This document shows positions 33,307 to 46,749 of a stretch of 64,000 nt of DNA, piece after piece. Where the stretch lies: positions 124,001-188,000 of the forward strand of contig VSJF01000002.1 in NCBI GenBank assembly GCA_009739215.1, in the 5' to 3' direction. Each line of letters opens with the position of its first letter. The stretch's first letter is position 1. The notes below the pieces were generated by a model that searched no databases, was not told where the DNA came from, and worked only from the letters and a program-made list of their open reading frames with translations. Source of the stretch: Floccularia luteovirens (lineage: Eukaryota > Basidiomycota > Agaricomycetes > Agaricales > Squamanitaceae). The position numbers were made by a program, and so were the translations under genes.

Positions 33307-34557
33307 GTGGAGAGTAATTTGTGAGGGTAGTTTGAGAAGAACTTCAAGAATTGCATGAACCTGGTATGGTAGATTCATTGAATATGTTGAAGAAGGGTAG
33401 GGGAAAGAATGAAAGGAATAACTAGAGAGTGGTTTCGCACTTGGGAGAATGTTGATACAAAGATCCTTAGCATGGTTAGCCATATCACTTAGACATATGC
33501 AAATCAAAGATAGTCAACCTCTTACACAACTCATTTGAGAAATCCATACTATGTTTGGTGCCTAGCAGTCCTCATGGAATCAAGCGAATAAAGCTGGAAC
33601 TCCAATAACGCACGATGTGCTGCTTGAAGTTCTTGAAAATGCCCTGGAACAGAAAAATTGACCTGCATATGAATGTATTTTACCATTCCCAAATAGACAA
33701 GCAAAGGCTGAGTTGCAGATACGGATACCACACTAAAATACCTACAACAAACGTGTTGAATTTAACCTACAACTTTCCCTTTCCACGTCCACATACTCAT
33801 ATGCCCAGAAAACCTACCAATTGTCAACTTGTCAAGTACCTAAAATGAAATAAACTTGCACCAAGTATGGCATAAGGAACATCGGAGATTAGAGTGTTAG
33901 AAAGATGTAAATACTCTCTCATTCTGCCTTCCCTTTACGACGACAACCACTTTTCCTAATCAGCAAGCTCTATATTGTGGAAACGCGTACATCCAGCAGA
34001 ATCTGATGATAACACAGTTCTGTCTCGATTCACGAGGAACAAGTTTGACTTGGATTCAACGTCATCATTATTGGAGTAGAATTCCTTCTAGGTCGGTAGA
34101 TGGAAAAATTACCGAGGCTGCAGGTGAATAACACGGAATGTCCTAGTCTTGAGCTGATTAGCAGAGGGAATATCCTAGCTAAGGACTCTGCAATCGAAAA
34201 GGCATTCTAAATACTCCCAGGAGGTACATCTTCTCTACATAATTGTGTGTATGCATGCACATTTTTTATCGCATCATATCCAGCATATCCCTGGAATAAT
34301 TGACAAGTAACAATGCAACGAAATGAATTTCAGGACTTGAATATATCTGACTTCTTTGTGCCCTGCAAGGAATTGACATCTTCGTTTGACTCATCTGCCA
34401 TGAAGGTATTTTTGACAGAAGGGCTAGTACCCAGAGTTGTTTCGAAATAATCACACTCTATGTATGCTGAAAGGATGGTTCTAATGAGATAATTTTTGCA
34501 GGTGCTAATGTGTACAGATGAGGTGAATATGTCAGGAATTTTGATGTAGATACACAA
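33307..34557. other. Intergenic between TE island and STAND gene
   Basis: No gene I can defend. On the minus strand 33543-33650 reads GHFQELQAAHRALLEFQLYS after a possible 3' splice site, which could be a last exon of an unknown gene, but no upstream exons are clear. Confidence 0.35.
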
Positions 34558-37500
34558 CTACTCAATCGAAGAAGACTCTATAACCAATCTGATCTCTTCA
34601 TTGTGGTCCAAAAACTCCAATTTTCCAGGAGAGCGCCTGATGTTATAAGGTGGCTTGCGTTTCGAAAGCCAAACAATCCTCTGCCCATCCTGTGTGCACA
34701 GCCAACCATCAGGATTGATGTGATGCGCTAATCGAAGCGGATTGAATGGCTCGTGGAATGTGATAGTAGGAGTAGGTAGATTGTCAACGTCTTTGGGGGA
34801 AAGTGTCTGAAAGGACTCGATGTCCCACATGAGAATGTCACCACCCTCCGTCCCAGCTACAACTCGTCCAAGGTCCAAACGCACATCTGCGCTCACAACA
34901 TTCTGACGAGTGATGAGTTTTGTGATTTGATGATTTGGTGTATTGATGTCCCATGTGTGAATGAGGTTTCTACCACCATAGATTGTCGTAACGAGAGAAA
35001 GATGATTGGCAGTAAATCTTAGAGACTTGATATAATCAGCTTTTGCGTCCAAGACAGCAATCAGAGACTTCTGCCTTGCATCCCAGAGCAGTGTCTCTGT
35101 CTTTGATGAAGAGGCCAACTTTGTCCCGTCGAGCGACCACGCAATTTGTTGGACATCGTTTTTGTGACGATTGAGCACGGCAATTTGATTTTCGAGTTTG
35201 AAACCGAAGATCAAGATTTCTTTCCATGACGTCGTTGCCACTTGTTGTCCGTCAGGTGAGAATGTCGCACGCGCCCAAGATGTATAGATTTGTCGTTTTC
35301 CGATGACGTCACCACTGTTTGTTTTCCATGTGATGACTTCATCAAATGAGCGACTAACAAGCTTTGAGCCATCAAGAGAGAATTCAACCCCATGAACCTT
35401 ATCATAGTGAGTCAGTTTGTTGAGTAGTCGACCAGTCTGAACATCCCAGATATGAATCGTTCCATCAACACCACCACTAGCGACCCTCTGTCCGTCAGGC
35501 GAGAACTTTGCACACCAGATCAAACCTGAATGGCCCTTCAACTTGTGGACCTCTTCTCCACTCTTTGTGTTGCATATACGAACTGTTTTATCATACCCGC
35601 AACTGACAACTTGAGAGCCATTTGGTGATAATGCAATGCTGAGAACAGACTCGTCATGCCGTTTGACGATGTAAAGAGGATCAATGTCGATTATGTTTGA
35701 AGAAATTCGTGGCCTCTCATCAATCACTTCTCCAATGTACGTCTGGTGAAGTAGCGTATGCGATGTGAATAGAGGCAAGGCGGAGATGTACGTATGCAGG
35801 TGTGCTCGAGATATAGTGGAACTGTATGAACGAAGGAACCTGGTAGCATCTTTGATCATTTTGCAAAGCTTTGAACACGATCCATCCTCATCCTGGCTCT
35901 GAATGGTGTGCCACAATCCATAAAACATCAAAACATACCACTTATCAACCAGAACACTCACCGAAATGTGCTCATCGAGCAGTTGTAGCGATCTACACAC
36001 TTTATCTTCGTCGAGACATCCTATCACACTCAACACCTCAATCCAATGTAGGAGGTGTCTGAATAGGAATGTGTCCAGGCTTTTCATCAATGACCCATGG
36101 AGATGCTGGGTCCCCAGTACGTTCGTCATCCAGTTTTTGGCTGAGTATTGAACCACTTCAGGTATATGTGCCTCGATGCGCTGTTGCAGGTCCTTTATCT
36201 CGGTGTCCAGTGTCGATGGTGGCTGCAATTGCAACCTGCACATGTTGTGGTGTAGTGAGTTGTTCATCTCGTCTAGACATCTTTCTGCTAAAACGTTGTT
36301 AGGCATGCTTCGGTCCACATAAAGCTCAGAATCTATACAACGTTCGTGGTCCGTCAAGAATTGTTCGAAAGATGTCGTGAAATTCAGCTTAGCAGGTTTC
36401 GTCACATCACCAGATCCTGTGATAATTTCCAAGCAGCACAGTATGTTGCAGATGGTGGAAATATTCCGTTGATCCTCCATTTGCATGAAGGAAAAAACTG
36501 TGTCAGTCCTGAACACCAGGAGAGCATGTAGTATCTGGTTCCATGGATGGCTGACAGGATGTTCTTGATGCAGGAGAAGGGCTTGGAGGATGCTGTCATA
36601 CAACTGCCCAATCGACTCTTCCGTTGTCTTAGGGTATGGAAACATGAGCAGTTTGCCGAGAAATGTACATAGTTCGACATGCACCACCGTGAGTCGCAGA
36701 GCTTTGCAAATGAGGTTGCCCCATGCGCTATCTCCTGCGGCTCGTCGCATGAGGTCTCGTCCGAGCTCATCTATACTGATGTTGTTCAACTTCAACACCG
36801 GCGAGTTTTCAGCCTCAAGGTCAGTTAATGTTTGTCCGATCATATCGTAGTTCTCTTGTAAACCAGGATTGTAGGGGATTTTGTATAGGGTTATGTGACG
36901 GAAAGATGCAAAGATGCGGTCAATATCCTGCTCATCACGAGCAGTTATGAGGAAACGAAAGTTTAGAGGAAGTCTGGCCACAAGAGACTCGTCTGCTAAT
37001 GTCTTCAAAACTTCTCGACGTTCTTTGGAGTTCTGACAGTTGTCTAGACCATCAACGATAACGAGCACTGGTCCTACAATTTTCAAATCTTCCAGAGGTT
37101 TGACAATTAACATTTCAAATTGACGTCGCATATCTGCTGATGCGATCCCTGGTGTGCGTATCGGACTGTCCATCTTTGTGGAGATCATTTGGTCATATTG
37201 GGCCAACTCTCGTACCATCGTCCCACAAATCGTCTGCGAGTTACAGTCCTTCATGCTACTATCCAGGAATATACCACATCCTAATCGCTTTTCTTCATCA
37301 AAATGCTGGGCAACCTTGTGTGCGATCGATGATTTCCCACAACCCTTGTCCCCGAGTAGCAGAAGGACGTGTTTTTTGTAGCTTTCGTCCTCGATCGTTC
37401 CAGCAACCCAGCGTAGAACATAATCGATGACTGGGTCACAGTGGCTTCCTGGCATCGCGGCCATCTGGGGATCGAAACCCATACTATGAAGGCGGGGTAA

Positions 37501-38791
37501 ATCACCCAGATATATCTTGTTTTCTGTTAACATTACATTACTAATTATTTCATCGAGGGCACATAATACACATACCGATATTCTGCACTTTGCCCAGAAT
37601 CTGAGACGATATCAATGCGGTCTCCAAGGTTGTCCCCATTATCAGTTCGATTCTCAGCTGCTCAAAAGCCGCTTGGAACTGGAAGATGCGTTCATCAACT
37701 TCAGAAACGATGTTTTCCAGAGCCCGTCGTGCTATAATAACATATTATCTTAGTATACAATAATAATATAAAGTCAGATACTGACAAAACGAATATTTTC
37801 CGTAGTATTCGCGAATGAAGTGAGAACATTCTTTGGTCTGGTGAAGAAGCTTCTTGACGGTGTTCTCAAATGAATTGATCTTTTCCAATGGTGTTCCGTC
37901 TTGCAACCATTCAAACAATCCAGCTAGTGCACAACCCAGATCATCTATTCTTGCATCGCGTTCTATTTGGTCATTGATGATCTTGTATAGAAGTGATCAA
38001 CATAGTATCAAGCTCCGAGGTCATGATGAATACCTTGACAACGACAGACACTGCGAGCATTGCTAGTTTTGCTTTCGAATCGACCTGAGCATAAGAATGA
38101 ATGAAAGTATGGATTGATTTTGCATATACCACTCACCTCTGCAATATCTTTTGTGACCTCGCAAAAGGACTTGAGAGAATCAAACAATCGGCTCCAGTTC
38201 TCACCCATCCTTCGAAACTCGGGACCAGGTTTTGGGACTTGGAGGCTAGATGTTGGACCGCCATCGCTTCGTGGCGAAATATCATGGGATTTATGAGTAG
38301 CAAAGCCATCGACCTTGAAACGGAGCATGATCTTGCGTTCCTTGCTTTTCGACGATTTTATGTTCACTACATCCAGTGCGCACTCAATGTCTAAATAGTA
38401 ATGATATTAATGATATTCAAAGATGTATGATTCAGTGTCGACATTTACCTTCATTATGAAGTATTCTTTCGCCAATACTCAAATCCTCTCTTGCTTTGCA
38501 AACCATGTGATCCTTTGTGGAAGTTCCTGGATGGGTACAGAATACTTGTATATGAAGGCGGGAGGAGATAGTTGCGCGGCTTAATCATTCGAATGAGTCA
38601 TGTCATATACTCGATTATGGGAAATGGAATGAATGCGTACAACTTCAGATGTTCTCCCCAGGTCTGTGATTTGTCATTCTTTGTTGAGACTTTCGTTTTT
38701 TGCTCGATCTCGTCAAGTTTCAGAACAACACAATAGGCTGGTTTAGAGACTCTATGCTTGTTGGGTAGTTCGTGTCCACTAACAACAGTTA
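34558..38791 (-). CDS. C2-NACHT-WD40 STAND protein (fungal NLR-like), first exon not found
   Basis: Signal-transducing ATPase with repeats, the fungal NOD-like receptor class thought to act in non-self recognition or regulated cell death. Exons by eye: 38791-38641, 38579-38449, 38390-38137, 38084-38034, 37981-37786, 37731-37576, 37523-34558; introns 52-61 bp. About 1300 aa without the start. N-terminal C2-like domain (VTVVSGHELPN, AYCVVLKLDE, SSRLHIQVF); a helical linker; NACHT ATPase with P-loop GDKGCGKSS and Walker B VLVIVDGLDN; a long helical region; then about six or seven WD40 repeats (SPNGSQVVSCGYDKTVRICN, SPDGQRVASGGVDGTIHIWD) and a closing WLCTQDGQRIVWL segment common in mushroom members. 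A start at 37533 would fall in an intron and lose the C2 domain. Exon 1 must be preceded by another exon because the frame has a stop upstream and no Met. Confidence 0.85.
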
Positions 38792-40121
38792 CTGTCGGAA
38801 TTCATGAATTTACATGAGTTTTCTGTGTTTCGATGATGACATCTTACCATCCAGTATGAATGGTATACTTGATGAGCTGAGAAAACATTGTTATTCGGAT
38901 AGAAAGGTATCGTATGCTGAATTTACTGACTATTTAACAACTTCTTTCGAGGGCTTTGGGTTCATGATGTGTGCAACGTGTTGTAGTACTTCCGAAATTT
39001 AAAAACAATGATCGCTTATAAACTAAGGGCATTAGCGTTGTGGTGAGTATCAGATATGTTGTATTGTAGATACCTGAAGCAAAATACAAGGGGAGATTGT
39101 TGGAAGTCAGAAGGCAGGATGAAGAGTTGGAGTAAGCAGTGGCTTGTGCTATGGGGGTACGTCCACGCGGCAACAAGGCTTTTAGTGAGAATCAAATTCA
39201 CACAATATTGTGAAGATGGAGCGATAGCGACATCGATAGTGATTGACATTGTCTTTACATCAACACGTGTAAGTAATACAACAAATACAATGTTCTGATA
39301 TGGTGACATTCACAAACTGGTCACCAGTCCTGGGCCTGAGCGACCGAAGAAATAGACATGTGTTGAGTGTTACATTGAAATTATCATCATTTCATTAAAC
39401 ACGCCAAGGATGATCTAGAACTAATTAGCAACAAGTTTTCAGAGTTGGCAAGAACGATACATACCACGTTATACCACCAGCACTCATTGCTCACTTCTGA
39501 ATGAAGTATAGTTGAAGATAGCAGGCGATCGCAAAGAGTACTGGAGAGATGAAGAGAATATCTAAATTTCAATTTTTGCATCTTTCGGTGGTTCCGACAT
39601 AGTTATTGAGCCGGATGTCCGGAGATCGTTTCTTAGTGGGTATATTGTCCTATTTGGTTGCTCTACAAAGTTCATCCAGTAGTATTGCCTCGGTGGGAGC
39701 TGCTGTAGCGAATGATAAGAGTATATCGGCCAAGCACCTACTAGCGATGCAGAACGCAACCTAGCTTAGCCACGGGTTCCCATGGATTGATCACAAAGGA
39801 TTCCTTAGGAAACAGAAATGTTGGGCATCTCACATCTGAATCGCGATCATGGTCACAAAAGATTTATATATGAAACTCAACGCTAATTTTTGTTAAAAGA
39901 CAATTTTTTTTGTATTAGATACGAGAATATTCTATTGAAAAACCTAAGGCTACATGTCAAGTAGAAAACAAGGGACAAGAAGTTAAAAATACAGATTGAA
40001 GAGTAAGGACGGTATTATAGAGATAGATAGATAGTTGTCGTGCGTATGCTCGACGTTTAAAAAGCAGGAGAGAGCGATAGCTAAAAAAGAGAAATGAGTC
40101 TCTTGAGTTCCAAACTTTCTT
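38792..40121. other. Intergenic, with the expected missing first exon of the STAND gene
   Basis: A GTAAGATG splice-donor-like site at 38847 could pair with the acceptor at 38792, but the frame before it has no Met. Otherwise nothing clear; frames on the minus strand at 38934-39309 are not recognisable. Confidence 0.35.
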
Positions 40122-42085
40122 CTACATGCCGAAAAATTGATAGTCGTATTGGACATCAGAGCCCCAGAACGAGGGATCGCAGGCACCAATTGGTGTACTT
40201 CCAGTACCTCCCAGCTGAAGGGCATTTACAACTGATGAAGTCGAAGCAGACCAATTCGGAAGGCCAGCTGCATTAGGATTTCCGCTTTCCAGGAAAGCTT
40301 TATAATGGCGTTGCATTTGGTTTGTTAAAGCCGATTGTGCAGATGTTGGATTTGGGACAGTACCAAACTATTGGAAATGACAATGAGATCAGCCAATTAG
40401 CTTGCTATATTGTTCGAAAGTGACATACCACTATCTCGATATCGTCTTGATGACAAACCACACCAGGTTGGGTGCAGAATGGGACTGCTTCATTTCCAGG
40501 GTATGTCGAGCCTACGATATACTGTCCGACATAAGCACTGCCGCCATTCTGAACCCAATTCCTGGAGAAAGTCCAGCTGGAACACTTCCATAAGTAATCT
40601 GTACCGAGTCTTTGCAGTCGCGCTCTTGCATCGGACAGATCAGCGGGGGCGGGTGTGTAATGTGGTGATGATACCACCATTTGAGTTCGGGCAGGATCGA
40701 AAGTCAACGAACAAATAGGCTCAAAAGCATCTTCAGGCAAAGGGGATTTGAATCCATTATAAATAGCAAAAGCGGCTTCCTCTTGTACGGTCGATATGAT
40801 AAGTGGCTTATTCACTTGTGGGAAAGGTGCTGTAGAATCAAGTGGAGAAGTAATGAAACTACCGTCACGAGTCGGTCGAATTGGTTCTGCAGAGCCGGCT
40901 GATGGATCAATGGCAGGACCGTTACCGAAAACACTAGATTGGACATCCAGGATAGTGCTAACTGGTAACGCATTTAGACATTCCTCGTCGCTCGTGGCGC
41001 AACTAATAGAACCGGTGAAATTAGCGAGCAGCGCTTGATGGGTGGAGGGTTTTAGGAATCCGAAATTCTAATGTTGCCGTTTTATGTTAGATATATTCCA
41101 TTGAAGCAAGAATAGGACGTACCATTGGATCAGACTGAAGAATGGCAGATCTGAAGAGCGGAGACGCCGAAGGTACAGCAAGGAGGGCTCTAATCATGTT
41201 AGCACCACTGCTTTGACCAGCAAGGGTGATCTTGGATCCACTCCCCCCAAATGCTGGTACGACCTTCTTCAGGAACTGCATGGCATTGACAATATCCTTG
41301 ACCGCATTATTGGTGCTTCCGTCTGGAGCCAAGAATCCGAGCTTTAAATAGAAAGACATTCGTTTAACAGATTAGTAGAGACGCATATATAAGATACTCA
41401 CAGCACCCAAACGGTATTGTACCACAGCCACAATACTATTCGTAGCAATTGCAAGTTTGGAACCATCCAAACCAGGTGCAGATGCAGACCCGACAATAAA
41501 AGAACCCCCATGAACCCTGAAGTTACGGTCACGTGGTAATTAATTTTTGCATCGGAGAAATTGTGATCGATCGAACATACCACATAAGTACCGGGGCGGC
41601 GCTCGTCAAGGTAAGGGATGAAGGAACGTAAAGGACCATTGATAAACAGTCCTCAGTGTATGCTGAGGGATCCACATTATCTTGCGGACAGGCAAGGGGA
41701 AGGTTCGACACGTTGGTGGAGCCATTACTATGTTAGTCCAAAATCAGGATTATGGCAAAAATTTTAAAAGACATTATGTTACTTACGGAAGATCCCAAGT
41801 TGTAACGATTGTAGAAGGCGCCCAGCGGTTGGCATTTGCATATCTGACTGCAAACCTACTCGCACCTGAAGGGGTCAACGTCCCTGGTGCATTACCAAGA
41901 ACAGTTGGACGGTTCAAAGCAGAGGATCCAGTTGGTGGACAGAGGAATCGACTAATGATAGGCAATTGACATAGAATACGCTCTGGGTCGATGGGGGGTA
42001 TCTGGAGGCCTTTCAAGGGAAGGGGAGAGGCCAAAGTAGATGTGACCGTCAATAAATATGCAAACAGGAAGAAGAGCGAGACCAT
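40122..42085 (-). CDS. Secreted type-B carboxylesterase/lipase
   Basis: Alpha/beta-hydrolase of the carboxylesterase type-B family, hydrolysing esters outside the cell; substrate unknown. Exons by eye: 42085-41787, 41727-41581, 41516-41402, 41341-41123, 41067-40429, 40367-40122; introns 55-64 bp; 554 aa, normal for the family. A signal peptide is clear (MVSLFFLFAYLLTVTSTLAS). Family blocks: PLACPQDN and EDCLSMVLYVP near residue 125, oxyanion-hole segment VHGGSFIVGSA, VVQYRLGALGFLA, nucleophile elbow AGQSSGAN with the catalytic Ser, and VCHQDDIEIVFGT with the catalytic His. An acidic residue in STVQEEAAFA is the likely third member. All exons join in frame with no defect. Confidence 0.93.
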
Positions 42086-44724
42086 GGTGAACAAACTGCT
42101 GGTGGGGGTATACAAAGGTAAAAGTATCTTCTTCTTATATGTAGGTGCCAGCCTCAAGAAGACAGAGTGAGGAAGGGGGAGAAGGCGGACTGTACAACTA
42201 ACATGGGACAACGCTATCCCATTTTAGTCTTCAATGTTACCAAATAGATACAAACCCCCTCTTCACTCTCATCGTACCCTTGTCCTCGTATGGCTGCTCG
42301 CCCTGGCTTCTCAGGAACAACTTTCACAGCTACATGCACATCGACAGGACTGACACCTGGCTATCAATCATATGCGCATGCACTCATCACCATCTTTCGC
42401 GCACCTATAATTATACCATCAACTCGTGATTTTACTCGCATGGTAATCAAGTAGCACAGATATATCAGTTTCCAATTCAAACATCCTTGATGAGTCGGGA
42501 CCTAGCAATTGTCAGCATTTTTTTGTTTCAAAACAAACATCTCAAAATATATATCAAATAGCGAGGAAAGATGAAAGGGTTCATCAGATTTTGTTATTCC
42601 TGTAACTTACAACTAATGATTCCGCGATCCCCTCCATTTAGCATAATGCTATCTCATTTATACAGCACACAAACCCAATTCCTTGGCCACTGCAATGATC
42701 TAGGCACCCACAATGAATTCTCAAACATATGCACCATATGTGACAATCAAGTGAACGAAGGCGCCGTAGACATGTCCCTGGGCTTTGATGTAGGCCCAAC
42801 TCTAACATTACGTGCTTCTATTCGTTATTCATTGCTTTATTCATCGAACAATTCACTCACGCAGTCATGTTTATCTGATTCAAGTTGTCTTCCCGATCAT
42901 TAAATCGTTGAACGTTATGGAATTTCCAAAGATTTCTGATCTAGATGCTTTCTCTCAGTTCTGCTGTGCGCTACAATCTTTGCCCCGTGTCAGTCGATAA
43001 ACACAGGACTTCAATCAAAATATTCCGCCCACAGTGTACTGGCCAAGGTCTGTAGCTGTTCATAACGACGGATGAACAATGACCTCGAGCACGTTCCCAC
43101 CTTCTATTAAAGTTTGTAACCTTTCCTGACAATCACCCGCTTTCGGAAAACAGCGTTTGTATCGAGTTCTCACCCACTCTATGTATTGGTGAGAGAGTAA
43201 CATCACATCTGATTTACAGGGGTTTGCATTCCATCATTAAAAAAATGCTCTCTGAACGTGGAATTTTTGTCAAAATCAGAGAATTGTTGAACATAAAAAA
43301 GTACAAAGGGCGGATCAGCACAGGGACTGCTTCACCTGCATCAGGGGGTGTATATTCTGGTAACATTCTCGGGCAGAGGATCGGCAAACCTCCGGGCCGG
43401 CACACGGTGCGAAAGGTTTCTCCAATCCACTACATATCACGGCACCCCTTACTTACTGAGAGCGATTGAAGATTTGGGGACAACTGGGGAACAAGGATTC
43501 TGAACCTTAATCTTATTCCGCAAGAACGCGGCATCAACGAAACGTGACCGCTAAATATCCCCGAGCCTTCATAACTCTAAAGGTTGTTGTCCTTTCCTTC
43601 ATTGCATCATAGAACGTGTCAGCTTCAAAGTCATTGTGCTTAACGGGTATGTCATACCACAAGACAACACAAGAGATATAACTATCATTATGTCACAGAT
43701 AACATGAACTCTGTATCGTTTACAAAGCTGAGAATTATGGGCTTGCCTGACCGGCTATGGAAACGATCACCAACGGAAAATCGTCGCTTTGTCTATTAAT
43801 TGACCCACGTCCATCACCTAGCATCAAAAATACCGTCTACAGAATTCTATCAATCTTTCATGACCAGCACTACAATATCGTACGCATAATAATACCTCAA
43901 CAGAAGCATAACAAGTGACTCCTATTCTGGAAGTGATCCACTTTTCCTATTTTGATACAGGAGGCTCTTTCTACATGGTGTTCATGTCCATATCATTGCC
44001 TCCGGATCAGCTTCCACGAGGCTTGCGGCCTATTCTGTATATCTCAAGTTCTCACAATCGCAAGGGACTTTCTTAAATAGACTGATCACATTTTTCTCCT
44101 TTCCTTCCTCTAAGTCAACCAACTATCCAAGTTTAACCGCTTCTGTGAAGTAGAGCTGTGATGATCATGGTGCGTAGCTACTTACCATTGGTATGTATTA
44201 TTGCCGCGCATTTTTTCTATTTAAGAGATGTCATCTGTCATATCCAGAACAAGCGTAAAATACGGTATATAATCCTTTGGGGAGTGTTATACCGCCCCAC
44301 TACACCTCCGCAATTTTCGCTCTTTTCGCAGTTCCGGTTAATGCTGAATTTCTTAGCATGCTACAAAATGGTACCTGTTTTCACCTAACGAATCGTTAAT
44401 CAGCTTAAGGGTCGAAAAAGGAGAACGCCGGTTGATGGTCTGTATCACAAGCGGATTTTTCTATTCATTCGTGTACAATTAAGCGAAAGGACAAGTGATT
44501 ACAGGAAATGGGTTAGGGACCGGCGTTGATGGATCTTAGCCTATTCATGGTCTTTCCTCATTCGAAGTCCCTCAAGGCAGCGACAATCAATGTGATGAAA
44601 GCAGCCCCCTGACATCCGCATACCTTCAAAATGCCTCAAAAAGGGGCACCGAGTTGGTTCACTACCCTTTCTTTTCTTAACAACCGACAACCCGCGAGGA
44701 TTCCCCCACTCTAATTTTTGTTCA
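42086..44724. other. 2.6 kb intergenic region
   Basis: No gene, repeat or transposon that I recognise. Short open frames are present on both strands but have no domain and no plausible splice pattern. The first 150 bp before the esterase start and the last few hundred before the F-box gene presumably hold promoters. Confidence 0.45.
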
Positions 44725-46542
44725 ATGCCTGATCCTACATCAACACTATATCTACCATCCCACATCTCCGCTACGGCGCAGCACGACTCTATTGACAATG
44801 CAATCCAAAAAGCGACCCCATCACATTTCCCTGCTATATGTAGCAACTGCAAAGTTCTATCGGTATTGGGAGCCACATTTGTGCCTCCTTTGACGGTACA
44901 TTCCTCGGTTGGTACAGCAACCCCCACCTCCTATTCAGAAACCCAAATGTCTTTTGATGCGATTCGCGCTGCCAGAAGGCACATAGAACATCTAGACTCT
45001 GAGCTCGAGCAACTCTTAGCGAGTCAGGAAAAGTTGCATGCGAGGCGTAGTGCACTTAAACATTTCGTTGGATTTCATTCAGCTGCATATTCATCGAGTC
45101 CTGCAAGTCGACTTCTTCCAGAATTGTTGTCCGAGATCTTCCTTATCGCACGGAGTTCATCGATTCCTTCAAGTGAGAACCGGAAAGCAAGCAATTCAGA
45201 TTGGAGTATGGTTCCGCTGCAGCTGGCCCAAGTCTGCACTCAATGGCGCGATGCTGCTCTTAGCACATCAAGGTTATGGAACTCAATCACGTTTGTTATG
45301 CACCAATATCCCCGCGTTTCTCAATTGCGTCTACTCGAGTTATGGCTCACACGTTCTAGGAAACGACCTCTTCACGTGCACTTAGCCGATGATCTTAGCG
45401 AGGAAATCGATCTTCCTCTTTCTCCACTCGATCCTGCGGCACAAATGCTTCTGGCGGAGTCACATCGTTTCGAGAAGTTGCAACTGTCTCTGTTCCCATT
45501 TTGTGGAGGCTGGCAGCGCCTTGCGGCTCTTAGGAATAATCTTCCAATCCTTAGAGCATGCACCCTGCGTACCATTCGCCCTTCTCGGGGTAACGTACAC
45601 GCTCCGGCCGATCGCGCGATAATGGATCTTCTTGGGGACGCTCCACTCCTCACAGATATATCCACAGATCGACCTCGCACCCTCCTTGCAATGGATGTAC
45701 CTCTAGAACAATGCACCATACTCGATCTGACAGAAGGACCGGCAAACTCTGCATTATCACTCACTGAGTGCATCTCCATCATTGAACTTTGTCCCCGTCT
45801 TCGCGTGTTCAAGTTTGCATGCGGGTTCTCACATAATAGTCTTTCATTTACCTCGCGCCCTTCCTCCGTACATCACGCGCAACTCCGTGAACTGACGATA
45901 ACCACGCATTCCTCACTCCAATTTTCCGTACGAGGGCTTGATTCATTCTTCGACGCGCTTGTCTTGCCATCATTGCACACTCTCGATGTGAATGTATCTC
46001 CAGGAGTTGCTGAATTGCAACGTCCAGGCTTCAACGCGTTCTTGGCACGCACGCCGATGTTGAATAGTCTTGAACTACGCGCAGAAGATGTCCCTGCTAG
46101 TGCAGCCAAAGGTATTATTAGTGCCGCTTCAGGGTTGCAATATTTACGTCTTCGTTTGGGTGCCATGAATGTGAACGAAGCTGTGGGTGATGTGCAGGAC
46201 GGAACGTGGTCAGGAGGGTTTCACACGCTCTTTTGGGGTGTGGACGAAGATACTGCTGCATTTGAGCTAGGGACCGACCCGGCACAGTTTATTGGAATAG
46301 AGAAAGAAAAAGTACGGCGTTTAACGCTCCCACGAAAAGAAGCTTTGAGGAGAGCTGATTGCGGAGAAGATTTGATGATGTTAGATGGCCCCGGGTCCAC
46401 ATATGGCGATGATCATGCGATAGGTGCATCTGCTTGGACACGGTTTGGTGGTTCGGGAAGGAAACAGAGGTGTCTATGTCTATCAACACATCATCCGATG
46501 TGCGACGCTCGAATGCATGGATGGAGCACACACGATAATTGA
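44725..46542 (+). CDS. F-box protein with leucine-rich C-terminal region
   Basis: Probable substrate-recognition subunit of an SCF ubiquitin ligase, of the large expanded family in mushrooms. A single open frame of 605 aa, no intron needed. Order: about 75 residues of unclear sequence; a short coiled coil (IRAARRHIEHLDSELEQLLASQEKL); the F-box at about residues 127-190 (LLPELLSEIFLIA, then LAQVCTQWRDAALSTSRLWNSI); then irregular leucine-rich repeats to about residue 520 (PILRACTLRTIR, ELCPRLRVFKFA, TPMLNSLELRAEDV, SGLQYLRLRLG). The true start may be at MSFDAIRAARR (44947), just before the coiled coil, as in many relatives. The last 60 residues have no known domain. Confidence 0.8.
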   Translation: MPDPTSTLYLPSHISATAQHDSIDNAIQKATPSHFPAICSNCKVLSVLGATFVPPLTVHSSVGTATPTSYSETQMSFDAIRAARRHIEHLDSELEQLLASQEKLHARRSALKHFVGFHSAAYSSSPASRLLPELLSEIFLIARSSSIPSSENRKASNSDWSMVPLQLAQVCTQWRDAALSTSRLWNSITFVMHQYPRVSQLRLLELWLTRSRKRPLHVHLADDLSEEIDLPLSPLDPAAQMLLAESHRFEKLQLSLFPFCGGWQRLAALRNNLPILRACTLRTIRPSRGNVHAPADRAIMDLLGDAPLLTDISTDRPRTLLAMDVPLEQCTILDLTEGPANSALSLTECISIIELCPRLRVFKFACGFSHNSLSFTSRPSSVHHAQLRELTITTHSSLQFSVRGLDSFFDALVLPSLHTLDVNVSPGVAELQRPGFNAFLARTPMLNSLELRAEDVPASAAKGIISAASGLQYLRLRLGAMNVNEAVGDVQDGTWSGGFHTLFWGVDEDTAAFELGTDPAQFIGIEKEKVRRLTLPRKEALRRADCGEDLMMLDGPGSTYGDDHAIGASAWTRFGGSGRKQRCLCLSTHHPMCDARMHGWSTHDN

Positions 46543-46749
46543 GCTATTTCCTTATAATGTGTAGGCTAACATCTCTTAGCTAAAATAATGGTATACCACA
46601 CGAATCATATATTCCATCCCTCGGAAATAAAAAGAGCTACATATATTTGATTTTACCTTTATCGAAGAAGATGGATACGTATGTTGACTCTCCGACTTAA
46701 ACTCCGTAAATCTATGTTCGAGTCTTGCCACTGGGACTTTGCATCCAAC

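Noticed and set aside
36069..36850. Plus-strand open frames opposite the STAND gene
   Set aside because: Antisense shadows of the 34558-37523 exon.
37281..37533. Starting the STAND protein at the Met at 37533
   Set aside because: That Met is inside an intron: 37524-37575 has clear donor and acceptor, and upstream exons encode a C2-like domain in frame.
44541..44927. Minus-strand frame overlapping the start of the F-box gene
   Set aside because: Overlaps coding sequence with a recognisable family on the other strand; no domain of its own.
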